Source: Proteobacteria bacterium UBA2363 (GTDB taxonomy: Bacteria > Pseudomonadota > Gammaproteobacteria > Xanthomonadales > UBA2363). Taken from it: a DNA stretch of 64,000 nt. The translations under genes and the position numbers were made by a program. The stretch lies in contig DDTN01000017.1 of assembly GCA_002344355.1 (NCBI GenBank), positions 111,070-175,069 on the forward strand, in the 5' to 3' direction. The first letter of the stretch is position 1. Each line of letters opens with the position of its first letter. Shown one piece after another: positions 24,061 through 32,382 of this stretch. Under the pieces are notes generated by a model. It searched no databases. It was given only the letters and a program-made list of their open reading frames with translations, and was not told the origin of the DNA.

Positions 24061-24193
24061 CGGCGGGCTCCGGGTCGGACGGTGGACTGCTCGGGTGCCT
24101 GCGGCCGCGGCCCTCGGCAGCCGCGGCGGCAGCAGCCGGGCACGCCGCTCCGGCCGCCGGCTCCATGGCGACCGTCGCGGCGTGCCGGCGCGA

Positions 24194-25390
24194 TCAAAGC
24201 GCCTCGAAGATGCCGGCGGCGCCCATGCCGGTGCCGATGCACATGGTCACCATGCCGTACTTCTGCCGGCGCCGGCGCAGGCCGTGCACCAGGGTCGCCG
24301 CACGAACGGCGCCGGTGGCGCCCAGCGGATGGCCGAGCGCGATCGCGCCGCCGAGCGGGTTGACCCGCGACGGATCCAGCTCGAGGTCCCGCATCACGGC
24401 GAGAGCCTGCGCCGCGAAGGCCTCGTTCAATTCGATCCAGTCCAGCTGGTCGCGGCTCAGGCCGGCCTGGCGCAGCGCCTTCGGGATCGCCTCCTTGGGA
24501 CCGATGCCCATGATCTCGGCGGGCACGCCGGCAACGCTGAAGGCGACGAAGCGCGCCAGCGGCACCAGGCCATGGTCCTTGATCGCCCGCTCACTGGCGA
24601 GCAGCACCGCGCCGGCGCCGTCCGACATCTGCGAGGCGTTGCCGGCGGTGACCGAGCCGCCGGCTCGGAACACCGGCCGCAGGCGTGCCAGGCCCTCCAT
24701 CGAGGTGTCCTTGCGCGGTCCCTCGTCGGTGTCGATGACCCGGCCGTCGCGGAGGATCGAGCGTCCGGCCAGGTCCGGATAGCGGTCGTCGAGGGTGTAC
24801 GGCGTGATCTCGTCCCGGAACTCGCCGGCCGCGATCGCCGCCAGCGCCCGCCGGTGGCTCTCCACCGCGAACGCGTCCTGGTCCTCGCGCGAGACCTTCC
24901 AGCGCTCGGCGACCTTTTCCGCCGTGATGCCCATGCCGTAGGCGATGCCGATGTTCTCGTCGGTGAACACCGCCGGGTTCATCGCCACCTTGTGGCCCAT
25001 CATCGGCACCATCGACATGCTCTCGGTCCCGCCCGCCAGCATCAGGTCGGCGTCACCGGTGCGGATGCGGTCGGCGGCCATCGCGATCGCCTGCACGCCG
25101 GACGAGCAGAAGCGGTTGATGGTGACTGCCGCGACGGTATCGGGCAGGCCGGCAAGGAGCACGCCGATGCGCGCGACGTTCATTCCCTGCTCGGCCTCCG
25201 GCATCGCGCAACCGATCACCGCGTCGTCGATGCGGGCGACATCGACGCCCGGCGCCTGGGCGATGACCGCCTTGAGGACGTGCGCCAGCAGGTCGTCGGG
25301 CCGGGTGTTGCGGAAGGCCCCGCGCGGGGCCTTGGCGACCGGCGTGCGGGTGGCGGCGACGATGTAGGCGTCCTGGATCTGCTTGCTCAT
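24194..25390 (-). CDS. fadA: Acetyl-CoA C-acyltransferase (3-ketoacyl-CoA thiolase)
   Basis: The thiolytic step of fatty-acid beta-oxidation, releasing acetyl-CoA. Catalytic residues are all visible: nucleophile Cys95 (NRFCSSGVQA), His354 (GGAIALGHPLGATGA) and Cys384 (CIGTGMG). The 398 residues equal the family length, and the start is a clean ATG 19 nt after the stop of the multifunctional enzyme gene, so both make one operon. It is close to the FadA/FadI type; biosynthetic acetoacetyl-CoA thiolase is less likely given the partner gene. Confidence 0.95.
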   Translation of the reverse strand: MSKQIQDAYIVAATRTPVAKAPRGAFRNTRPDDLLAHVLKAVIAQAPGVDVARIDDAVIGCAMPEAEQGMNVARIGVLLAGLPDTVAAVTINRFCSSGVQAIAMAADRIRTGDADLMLAGGTESMSMVPMMGHKVAMNPAVFTDENIGIAYGMGITAEKVAERWKVSREDQDAFAVESHRRALAAIAAGEFRDEITPYTLDDRYPDLAGRSILRDGRVIDTDEGPRKDTSMEGLARLRPVFRAGGSVTAGNASQMSDGAGAVLLASERAIKDHGLVPLARFVAFSVAGVPAEIMGIGPKEAIPKALRQAGLSRDQLDWIELNEAFAAQALAVMRDLELDPSRVNPLGGAIALGHPLGATGAVRAATLVHGLRRRRQKYGMVTMCIGTGMGAAGIFEAL

Positions 25391-25409
25391 GGTCTGGGTT
25401 CCTCGTCGC

Positions 25410-27779
25410 TCAGTTGCGCAGCGGCTTGCCGGTGGTCAGGGTGTGGGCGATTCGCGCCTGGGTCTTGGCCATCTGCGCCAGCTCCACGAAGTGGCGGCGC
25501 TCGAGGTCGAGCAGCCAGCGCTCGTCGACCAGCGCGCCGCGTTCGATCTCCCCGCCGCACAGGACCTCGGCGATCCGCGAGGCGATCTCGTAGTCGTGCT
25601 CGGAGATGAAGCGGCCCTCCAGCATGTTCACCAGCATCATCTTCAGGCTGGCGGTGCCGACGTCGCCGCAGGCGACGATGTCGCTGGCCGGCAGCGGCGG
25701 CCGCCAGCCCGCTTCGGCCAGCCCGTCGGCGACGCTGCGTGCGACGTGCAAGAGCTCGTGCGCGTGGCCGACCACCACGTCGGAGTCCCGGAGCAGCCCC
25801 ATCGAACGGGCTTCCAGCGCACTGCCGGCGACCTTGGCCATGGCCACGGTCTCGAACCAGCCCTTGAGCGCGTTGAAGGGGTCCGCCGGGTTGCTCCGGC
25901 TGCAGCGCAGGGCGATCTCCTTGAGGCCGCCACCGGCCGGCAACAGCCCGACGCCGGCCTCGACCAGGCCGATGTAGCTCTCCAGGGCGGCCACGGTCCG
26001 GGCGCTGTGCATCTGGAATTCGCAGCCGCCACCGAAGGCCATGCCGCGCACCGCGGCGACCACCGGCACCAGGGCGTGCTTGATGCGCATCGACGTCGCC
26101 TGGAAGTTGGCGACCATGGACTCGAAGTCGGCGATGCGACCGGCCTGGATCAGGCCGGCGGCGCCCTTGAGGTCGGCGCCGGCCGAGAACGGCTCGCCGG
26201 ACTGCCAGATCACCATCGCCTTGAGGCCGCGCTCGGCTTCGCCGATGGCGGCCTGCACGCCGTCGAGGACGGCATCGTTGACCGTGTTCATCTTGGTCTT
26301 GAACGAGACGATGCCGATGTCGTCGCCCAGCGTCCACAGGCGCACGCCCTCGTTCTCCCAGACCGTCGTGCCCTGGTCGAAGCGTTCGCCCAGCAGCGGG
26401 TCCGGGAACAGCTGGCGACGATAGACCGGATGGCCGGAGCGGGGCAGGGCGGTCGCCCGCGCCGGGGCGAACGACCCTGCGGCGCCATGCACGCCGTCGC
26501 GGCCGTCGTCGACCCAGGCCGGCAGCGGCGCATCGCTCATGGCCTTGCCGGCCGCGATGTCCTCGGCGATCCAGCCGGCGACCTGGCGCCAGCCGGCGGC
26601 CTGCCAGGTCTCGAAGGGTCCGAGCTTCCAGCCGTAGCCCCAGCGGATGGCGAGGTCGACGTCGCGGGCGGTCTCCGCGATATCGGCGAGGTGGTACGCG
26701 GTGTAGTGGAACAGGTCGCGGAACAGCGACCACAGGAACCGGGCATGGCCGTCGTCGCTGGCACGCAGCTGGCGGAAGCGCTCGGCGGGATCCCTGATCG
26801 CCAGGATCTCCGCGACCGCCGGCGACGGCGCACCCGCGGCCTGCCGGTAGTCGCGGGCGGCGAGGTCGAGCACCTGGATCTCCTTGCCCTGCTTGCGGAA
26901 GAAGCCCGCACCGGCCTTCTGCCCGAGCGCGCCCTGCTCGACCAGGGCGGTCAACCAGGCCGGCGACTTGAAGTAGCGGTGCCAGGGGTCGTCGGGCAGG
27001 GTCTCGTGCATGGTCCGGATGACATGCGCCATGGTGTCGAGTCCGACCACGTCGGCGGTGCGGTAGGTGGCGCTCTTGGGGCGGCCGATGGCCGGACCGG
27101 TCAGCGCGTCGACGACGTCGAAGCCGAGGCCGGACTGCTCGGTGTGGTGCATGGTCGCCAGGATCGAGAACACGCCGATGCGGTTGCCGATGAAGTTGGG
27201 CGTGTCCTTGGCGCGGATCACGCCCTTGCCCAGGACCGTGGTCAGGAACGCCTCGAGGCCGTCGAGCACGGTCGGGTCGGTACCCTCGCAGGCGATCAGC
27301 TCGACCAGGTGCATGTAGCGTGGCGGATTGAAGAAGTGAACGCCGCAGAAGCGCGGCCGCAGCGCCGCGGGAATGGCCGCGGCCAGGCCGTTGATCGACA
27401 GTCCCGAGGTGTTGCTGGCGAGCACCGCGCGGTCGGCCACGTGGGGCGCGATCCGCGCGTAGAGGTCGCGCTTCCAGTCCATGCGCTCGGCGATCGCCTC
27501 GATCACCAGGTCGCAGCCGGACAGCAGCGGGAGGTGTTCGTCGTAGTTGGCGGCGGCGATGGCGGCAAGCCGGGCCCGGTCGGCGAGCGGCGGCGGCGAC
27601 AGCCGGGTCAGGTTCTGCAGGGCCTTGTCGACGACCGCGTTGCCGGTCCCGTCGCGCGGCGGCAGGTCGAACAGGATGACCTCGACCCCGGCATTGGCCA
27701 GATGCGCCGCGATCTGGGCGCCCATGACGCCGGCGCCCAGTACTGCCGCCTTGCGGATGAGAAGTCGGTTGGCGTTCAT
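25410..27779 (-). CDS. fadN: 3-hydroxyacyl-CoA dehydrogenase/enoyl-CoA hydratase, FadN type
   Basis: Bifunctional beta-oxidation enzyme of 789 residues. The NAD-binding dehydrogenase comes first (VLGAGVMGAQIAAHLANAG, from about residue 12), then its C-terminal domains. The crotonase domain lies in the second half (SFKTKMNTVND, GEPFSAGADLKG, MAFGGGCEFQMH), near 475-700. This order is the reverse of E. coli FadB and matches Bacillus FadN/YusL, which has the same length. The downstream ATG at 27779 is preferred because GAGGG precedes it; another ATG 12 nt upstream is poorly placed. It forms an operon with the thiolase gene. Confidence 0.94.
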   Translation of the reverse strand: MNANRLLIRKAAVLGAGVMGAQIAAHLANAGVEVILFDLPPRDGTGNAVVDKALQNLTRLSPPPLADRARLAAIAAANYDEHLPLLSGCDLVIEAIAERMDWKRDLYARIAPHVADRAVLASNTSGLSINGLAAAIPAALRPRFCGVHFFNPPRYMHLVELIACEGTDPTVLDGLEAFLTTVLGKGVIRAKDTPNFIGNRIGVFSILATMHHTEQSGLGFDVVDALTGPAIGRPKSATYRTADVVGLDTMAHVIRTMHETLPDDPWHRYFKSPAWLTALVEQGALGQKAGAGFFRKQGKEIQVLDLAARDYRQAAGAPSPAVAEILAIRDPAERFRQLRASDDGHARFLWSLFRDLFHYTAYHLADIAETARDVDLAIRWGYGWKLGPFETWQAAGWRQVAGWIAEDIAAGKAMSDAPLPAWVDDGRDGVHGAAGSFAPARATALPRSGHPVYRRQLFPDPLLGERFDQGTTVWENEGVRLWTLGDDIGIVSFKTKMNTVNDAVLDGVQAAIGEAERGLKAMVIWQSGEPFSAGADLKGAAGLIQAGRIADFESMVANFQATSMRIKHALVPVVAAVRGMAFGGGCEFQMHSARTVAALESYIGLVEAGVGLLPAGGGLKEIALRCSRSNPADPFNALKGWFETVAMAKVAGSALEARSMGLLRDSDVVVGHAHELLHVARSVADGLAEAGWRPPLPASDIVACGDVGTASLKMMLVNMLEGRFISEHDYEIASRIAEVLCGGEIERGALVDERWLLDLERRHFVELAQMAKTQARIAHTLTTGKPLRN

Positions 27780-27897
27780 GGTTTCCCTCATGCTCTTTTA
27801 TTCAACGGTTTGCGATGCGTTCTTGAGCCTGGTTCGCGGGTCGGTCCCGCGTGCCGGTTGCCGGCGTGCGACGACTGGCGGGCCTTGCGTGGCGCAA

Positions 27898-27913
27898 CAT
27901 ACCATGGCGTATG
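27898..27913. promoter_or_regulatory. Candidate operator of the fadN-fadA operon
   Basis: CATAC and GTATG flank a 6-bp centre. A minus-strand TATGTT hexamer (27896-27901) overlaps the left arm and could be the fadN minus-10. Binding by a fatty-acid-responsive repressor is a plausible but untested reading. Confidence 0.35.
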
Positions 27914-27974
27914 GAGTGGCGCGCACCGGCCTGGCCCAGTGTCGCCGGATCGCCGTCACAGTGTCACCCTGAAT

Positions 27975-28009
27975 GTCGACACTGTCCCTTGGTCCGGGAA
28001 GGTGTCGAC
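27975..28009. repeat. 8-bp inverted repeat upstream of ndk
   Basis: GTCGACAC at 27975-27982 and its exact complement GTGTCGAC at 28002-28009 are 19 bp apart. They may be two half-sites for a regulator or the arms of a hairpin. Confidence 0.4.
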
Positions 28010-28064
28010 TCCGTCACTCGTTCTCAGCTATCGGCCCTAAGCCTGTGATCCGGGCTGGAAAGCT

Positions 28065-28072
28065 GCTACCTT
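28065..28072 (+). promoter_or_regulatory. Minus-10 element GCTACCTT before ndk
   Basis: A GCTAnnnT-type element 37 nt before the ndk ATG. Confidence 0.45.
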
Positions 28073-28108
28073 TCCGGGCCCGGACCACCCTCATCGCACG
28101 GAGTATCC

Positions 28109-28534
28109 ATGGCGCTGGAACGCACCCTGTCCATCATCAAGCCCGACGCTGTCGCCAAGAACGTGATCGGCAAGATCTACTCGCGCTTCGAGGACGCCGG
28201 CCTGCGCGTCGTCGCCGCCCGGATGACCCGGCTCTCGCGTGCCGACGCCGAGGGGTTCTACGCGGTGCATCGCGAGCGCCCGTTCTTTCCGGCGCTGGTC
28301 GAGTTCATGAGCTCGGGTCCGGTGATGATCCAGGTACTCGAGGGCGAGGGTGCGGTCGCGCTCAACCGCGAACTGATGGGCGCCACCAACCCGAAGGACG
28401 CGGCGCCGGGCACCATCCGCGCGGACTTCGCGGACTCGATCGACGCCAACGCGGTGCACGGCTCCGACGGCGCCGATACCGCCGCCGCGGAGATCGCCTA
28501 CTTCTTCTCCGACGCCGAGCTGTGCCCGCGTTGA
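28109..28534 (+). CDS. ndk: Nucleoside diphosphate kinase
   Basis: It transfers the gamma-phosphate between nucleoside triphosphates and diphosphates through a phospho-histidine. His117 in NAVHGSD is the catalytic residue, at the same number as in E. coli. The N-terminus is the canonical ERTLSIIKPDAV, and the length of 141 residues is typical of the tetrameric/hexameric cytosolic enzyme. ACGGAG precedes the ATG. rlmN starts 8 nt after the stop, so ndk heads the ndk-rlmN-pilW-rodZ block as in many gammaproteobacteria. Confidence 0.98.
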   Translation: MALERTLSIIKPDAVAKNVIGKIYSRFEDAGLRVVAARMTRLSRADAEGFYAVHRERPFFPALVEFMSSGPVMIQVLEGEGAVALNRELMGATNPKDAAPGTIRADFADSIDANAVHGSDGADTAAAEIAYFFSDAELCPR

Positions 28535-28541
28535 TTCCGAC

Positions 28542-29675
28542 ATGACCGCCGCGAGCGCCAGCCCCCCGGGCAAGCTCAACCTCCTCGGTCTGGACCGGAC
28601 CGGCATGGAGGCCTTCTTCGTCGAGCAGCTCGGCGAGAAGCGCTTTCGCGCGCACCAGGTCATGAAGTGGATCTATCATCGCTTCGCCGACGACTTCGAG
28701 GCGATGACCGACCTCGGCAAGGGGCTCCGGACCAAGCTTTCGGCGCTTGCCGAGGTCAGGGTGCCGACCGCACTGGTCGACCAGCAGTCCGTCGACGGCA
28801 CCCGCAAGTGGCTGCTGTCGCTCGACGGCGGCAACGGCATCGAGACGGTCTACATTCCGGAGCCGACCCGCGGCACGCTGTGCGTGTCCTCGCAGGTCGG
28901 CTGCGGCCTCAACTGCCGCTTCTGCGCCACCGCCAAGCAGGGCTTCAACCGCAACCTGTCGACCGCCGAGGTGATCGGCCAGGTCTGGCATGCGGCGCGC
29001 GAGCTCGGCCACCTGACCCACCAGGTCCGTCGCATCACCAACGTCGTGATGATGGGGATGGGCGAGCCTTTGCTGAATTTCGACAACGTCGTGCCGGCGA
29101 TGAACCTGATGCGCGACGACTTCGGCTTCGGCCTCGCCAGCAAGCGCGTCACCCTGTCGACCGCCGGCCTGGTGCCGATGATCGACCGCCTCTCGGAGGC
29201 GGCCGACGTCAGCCTTGCGGTCTCGCTGCACGCGCCGGACGACGACCTCCGCGACCGCCTGGTGCCGCTCAACCGCAAGTACCCGATCGCCGAGCTGCTC
29301 GCCGCCTGCCAGCGCTACCAGGCGAAGCGTCCGCGTTCGTCGATCACCTTCGAGTACACCCTCATGAAGGGCGTCAACGATGGCGAGGCCCAGGCCCGGG
29401 CGCTGGTCAAGCTGTTGCGCAAGGTGCCGTCCAAGCTCAACCTTATCCCTTTCAACCCGTTCCCGGGAACCGAGTTCGAGCGCTCCGATCCGGAGGTGAT
29501 CGCCCGCTTCCAGCAGATCGTGTTCGACGCCGGCATCATCACCACCCTGCGGCGGACCCGGGGCGACGACATCGATGCCGCCTGCGGCCAGCTGGCCGGA
29601 AAGGTCCAGGACCGCACCCGGCGCTCGGCCGATTTCCGGCGCGAAGTGGAGGCCCGATCCCGTGACGCCGCCTGA
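28542..29675 (+). CDS. rlmN: Dual-specificity RNA methyltransferase RlmN
   Basis: A radical-SAM enzyme that makes 2-methyladenosine at A2503 of 23S rRNA and A37 of some tRNAs. The cluster-binding CxxxCxxC is at Cys121, Cys125 and Cys128 (CGLNCRFCATAKQGFNRN). Cys348 in DIDAACGQLAG is the methyl-carrying cysteine that separates it from most radical-SAM families. The 377 residues fit RlmN. It follows ndk by 7 nt, and its 3' end overlaps the pilW GTG start by 14 nt, so translation of the two is probably coupled. Confidence 0.97.
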   Translation: MTAASASPPGKLNLLGLDRTGMEAFFVEQLGEKRFRAHQVMKWIYHRFADDFEAMTDLGKGLRTKLSALAEVRVPTALVDQQSVDGTRKWLLSLDGGNGIETVYIPEPTRGTLCVSSQVGCGLNCRFCATAKQGFNRNLSTAEVIGQVWHAARELGHLTHQVRRITNVVMMGMGEPLLNFDNVVPAMNLMRDDFGFGLASKRVTLSTAGLVPMIDRLSEAADVSLAVSLHAPDDDLRDRLVPLNRKYPIAELLAACQRYQAKRPRSSITFEYTLMKGVNDGEAQARALVKLLRKVPSKLNLIPFNPFPGTEFERSDPEVIARFQQIVFDAGIITTLRRTRGDDIDAACGQLAGKVQDRTRRSADFRREVEARSRDAA

Positions 29676-30480
29676 GTCGTCCCGCCGTGCTTGCCTTCTG
29701 GCCGCGTTGCTGCTGGCCGGCTCCGGTCTGCTCGCCGGGTGCGCCACCTCCGGCTCCGGCCTGCCCGGCGATCGCGCCAGCGCGTCGGCGGAGCGCCGCA
29801 CGCCGGTGGCGCGGGCGAACACCCGCCCCGCGACCGAGAATGCCGAGACCCGCCGCGGGAATTCGGATGTCCTGGTGGAGCTGGGCCAGCGCTACTACGC
29901 CCGGGGCGAGTACCAGATCGCCCTGGAGAAGCTGCAGAGCGCACTCAACATCGATCCGCGCTCGGCGAACGCCCACACGGTGATCGCCATCCTCTACGAG
30001 ACGATCGGCGACGGCTCCAAGGCCGCCGAGCATTACCGGCGGTCGGTGCAGCTCGCGCCCCGCAATGGCGACGTCCTGAACAACCACGGGAGCTGGCTCT
30101 GCCGCCAGGGCCGGTTCGACGACGCCGACGCGCATTTCCGGCGGGCGCTCGCCGACCCGTTCTACAGGACGCCGGAGTCGGCGCTCGCCAACGCAGGCAC
30201 CTGCGCGCTCGCGGCCGGACGCCACCAGGCCGGCGGCGACTACCTGCGCCAGGTGCTCGCGCGGCGTCCGGACGACCCGCAGGCCCTGGTCGGGCTGGCC
30301 GAAGTCGCGTTCCGCGACGGCGACCTGATGCGGGCGCGGGCGTTCCTGCAGCGCGCCGAGGCGCAGGTCGAGCTGGGACGGGCGGCGCTGGAGCTGGCGG
30401 TACGCGTCGAGGAGGGACTGGGCGACAGCCGTGCGGCCGCCGCCTACCGCGCCAGGCTGGGAGGCTCGGAGGCGCGATGA
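29662..30480 (+). CDS. pilW: Type IV pilus biogenesis lipoprotein PilW/PilF
   Basis: A TPR lipoprotein that helps secretin PilQ reach the outer membrane and oligomerise. The GTG start is supported by GGAGG 9 nt upstream and gives a lipoprotein signal with lipobox LAGC at Cys27. The mature part carries about five TPRs; the first reads LVELGQRYYARGEYQIALEK, and NNHGSWLCRQGRFDDADAHF is the characteristic PilF repeat. The 272 residues fit the family. Position after rlmN is the conserved one. Its presence implies type IV pili encoded elsewhere in the genome. Confidence 0.94.
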   Translation: MTPPESSRRACLLAALLLAGSGLLAGCATSGSGLPGDRASASAERRTPVARANTRPATENAETRRGNSDVLVELGQRYYARGEYQIALEKLQSALNIDPRSANAHTVIAILYETIGDGSKAAEHYRRSVQLAPRNGDVLNNHGSWLCRQGRFDDADAHFRRALADPFYRTPESALANAGTCALAAGRHQAGGDYLRQVLARRPDDPQALVGLAEVAFRDGDLMRARAFLQRAEAQVELGRAALELAVRVEEGLGDSRAAAAYRARLGGSEAR

Positions 30481-30541
30481 GGGCGCTACCGGATTTCCGG
30501 TAGCGGAGTGGCACCCACAGACAAGACCAGGTCACAGGTCG

Positions 30542-31444
30542 ATGAACAGTATTGGACATTCCGGGGGACAGGACATGGAGCTGGCGGGCCGCTTGCGTGC
30601 CGCGCGAGAGCGCTTGGGCTGGTCGGTGGAAGAGGTGGGCGCGCAGCTGCGCCTGCCGGCGCGGGTGATCGAGCGCGTCGAGGCGGGCGACCTCGATGGC
30701 CTGGGGGCGCCGATCTACCGGCGCGGCTACCTGCGCAGTTTCGCGCGCCTGGTCGGCATCCCCGAGGAAGAGGTGTCGGCCGCGCTGGCGCAGGCGGCCG
30801 TCGGCGAGCCGGAACTGGTCGCCACCGGCGTCCAGCCGCGCGGCCAGTACATGCTGGACAGGGTCGTCCGTCCCGCGAGCTACATCGCCCTGACCGCCCT
30901 GATCGCGCTGCCGGTCGTGTGGTGGGCGGCGTCCGGCCGCCTCGGCGAGGAACTGACGGCGGTGCGCAGCTTCGACCTGCAGATCAGCGCCGACGAGCTC
31001 GCCGGCGCCGAGGCCGCCGCGGCCGCCTCGCAGGCGCCGCTGAGCCGCGAGGATCCGCAGGGCAGCGCCCTGGTGCGCGCGTCCCTGGTCGCCCTGCCGC
31101 CGGAAGCGCCTGCTGCCCTGGCCGTCCCGGCTCCGGAACTGCCGGTACCGGCGATGTCTGAAGGACAGCCGGGCGGCGTGCTGGTCGCCGGCTCGGGTGC
31201 CCGGGAAGCCGTGCTCGAGCTGGCTGGCGACAGCTGGGTGGAGGTGGTGGACGGTAGCGGTCGGCGCGTCCACCAGGCGCTGATGCGTCCCGGCCAGTGG
31301 CGGTTCCGCAGCGACGGCATGCTCGCCTTCACCATCGGCAATGCGCGCGCGGCCCGGCTTCTCGCCGACGGCCAGCCGCTCGACCTGGACAGCCATCGCA
31401 GCGCCAACGACGTGGCCAGGATCGAGGTCTTCGGCGGCGACTGA
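30542..31444 (+). CDS. rodZ: RodZ-like helix-turn-helix membrane protein
   Basis: The cytoskeletal adaptor that links MreB to the elongation machinery. A helix-turn-helix domain (about residues 12-80: LRAARERLGWSVEEVGAQL, then YRRGYLRSFARLVGI) is followed by one transmembrane helix (113-130) and a periplasmic part whose end is the DUF4115 beta domain (SWVEVVDGSGRRVHQALM). ATG 30542 gives 300 residues; ATG 30575, 11 codons on, has the better G-rich ribosome site and is a real alternative. The gene follows pilW by 61 nt. ispG and hisS, which follow in E. coli and Pseudomonas, are absent. Confidence 0.9.
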   Translation: MNSIGHSGGQDMELAGRLRAARERLGWSVEEVGAQLRLPARVIERVEAGDLDGLGAPIYRRGYLRSFARLVGIPEEEVSAALAQAAVGEPELVATGVQPRGQYMLDRVVRPASYIALTALIALPVVWWAASGRLGEELTAVRSFDLQISADELAGAEAAAAASQAPLSREDPQGSALVRASLVALPPEAPAALAVPAPELPVPAMSEGQPGGVLVAGSGAREAVLELAGDSWVEVVDGSGRRVHQALMRPGQWRFRSDGMLAFTIGNARAARLLADGQPLDLDSHRSANDVARIEVFGGD

Positions 31445-31761
31445 GCGCCGCCGGTCCGCCCTGCGGGGGCATCGCCCATGCGTTCCGCCGGCGGCGCCGG
31501 GGCGGTGTCCTGTCCGGCACCCGGAATGCCGCCGCCGGGCTTGCGCACAGGGGCGCGGCCGGGTCGGACTGCGCGGCGCCCGGGCGGCCTCGCCGGCACC
31601 GGTCGGCGCTGGACTTCCGGCGCTTCGGTTCCATCGCTCCCTGCCGGCCAACGGGTCCCGTCGCGGGCTTGGGTGCTGCCGGTCGCTGCTGGTAAGCTGC
31701 GAGGCTTGGCGGCAGGGCCGTAACGGACCTGCACGGCCCCGCATCAGCCAACGGAAGCGCA
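31445..31761. other. Gap between rodZ and yfgM
   Basis: 317 bp at the place where other gammaproteobacteria carry ispG and hisS. I see no remnant of either gene. The one useful element is an extended minus-10 near 31690 for yfgM. Confidence 0.55.
31690..31698 (+). promoter_or_regulatory. Extended minus-10 before yfgM
   Basis: TG-n-TAAGCT, 63 nt before the yfgM ATG. It suggests that yfgM-bamB-der start their own transcript. Confidence 0.4.
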
Positions 31762-32382
31762 ATGGACATCTACGACCAGCACGAGCAAAGCGAGCGCGTC
31801 CGCTCGTGGTTGAAGGACAACGCATCGGCCATTCTCGGCGGCATCGTCATCGGCCTCGGCGCCATCGTCGGATACCACCAGTGGCAGAACCATACCGCGC
31901 GCAAGGCGCACACCGCCGCCGCCCTGTTCGAGCAGGCGCGCAGCGCCGATGACAGCGCGGACGCGCCGGCGCTCGTGCAGCTGCGCAGCGACTTCGCGCG
32001 CAACGGGTTCGCGGCGCTGGCCGGATTCGAGCAGGCGCAGCGCGAACTGCAGGCCGGCGACGCCGCCGCCGCCGCCGCGAGCCTCGCCTGGGTGCGCGAC
32101 AACGCCCGCGACGACGCGCTGAAGTCGCTGGCCTCGCTGCGCCTGGCGCGTCTGCAATGGGCGGCCGGCGAGTCCGAGCAGGCGCTCGCGACGCTCGACG
32201 GCGCCCGGGCGGCCGGCTTCACCGCCGAACGCGAGGAGCTCCGGGGCGACGTGCTCGCGGCCCTGGGCCGCGGCGACGAGGCGCGCCAGGCCTACCTGGC
32301 CGCACGCGAGGCCGGGGCGCTGGACACCACCGGTCTGGCCATCAAGCTGGCCGAGTACGGCGAGAGCGGGGACGAGGCATGA
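31762..32382 (+). CDS. yfgM: YfgM family tetratricopeptide membrane protein
   Basis: An inner-membrane protein with the N-terminus inside: about 20 charged residues (DQHEQSERVRSWLKDNAS), one membrane helix (23-41), and a periplasmic TPR-like domain. In E. coli YfgM works with PpiD as a chaperone pair at the Sec translocon; ppiD is also present in this window. The 206 residues match. The stop overlaps the bamB start as ATGA, and the yfgM-bamB-der order is the classical one. Confidence 0.94.
   Translation: MDIYDQHEQSERVRSWLKDNASAILGGIVIGLGAIVGYHQWQNHTARKAHTAAALFEQARSADDSADAPALVQLRSDFARNGFAALAGFEQAQRELQAGDAAAAAASLAWVRDNARDDALKSLASLRLARLQWAAGESEQALATLDGARAAGFTAEREELRGDVLAALGRGDEARQAYLAAREAGALDTTGLAIKLAEYGESGDEA

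Larger units (their letters stand above)
27780..28108. other. Divergent regulatory gap between fadN and ndk
   Basis: This 329-bp gap must hold both promoters. I see a palindromic CATAC/GTATG site at 27898, an inverted repeat CGCGGG/CCCGCG at 27835-27851, an 8-bp inverted repeat at 27975/28002, and a minus-10-like element for ndk at 28065. There is no credible gene. Confidence 0.6.

Noticed and set aside
27780..27791. ATG at 27791 as fadN start
   Set aside because: The ribosome site is too close; the ATG at 27779 has a better placed GAGGG and gives the exact family length.
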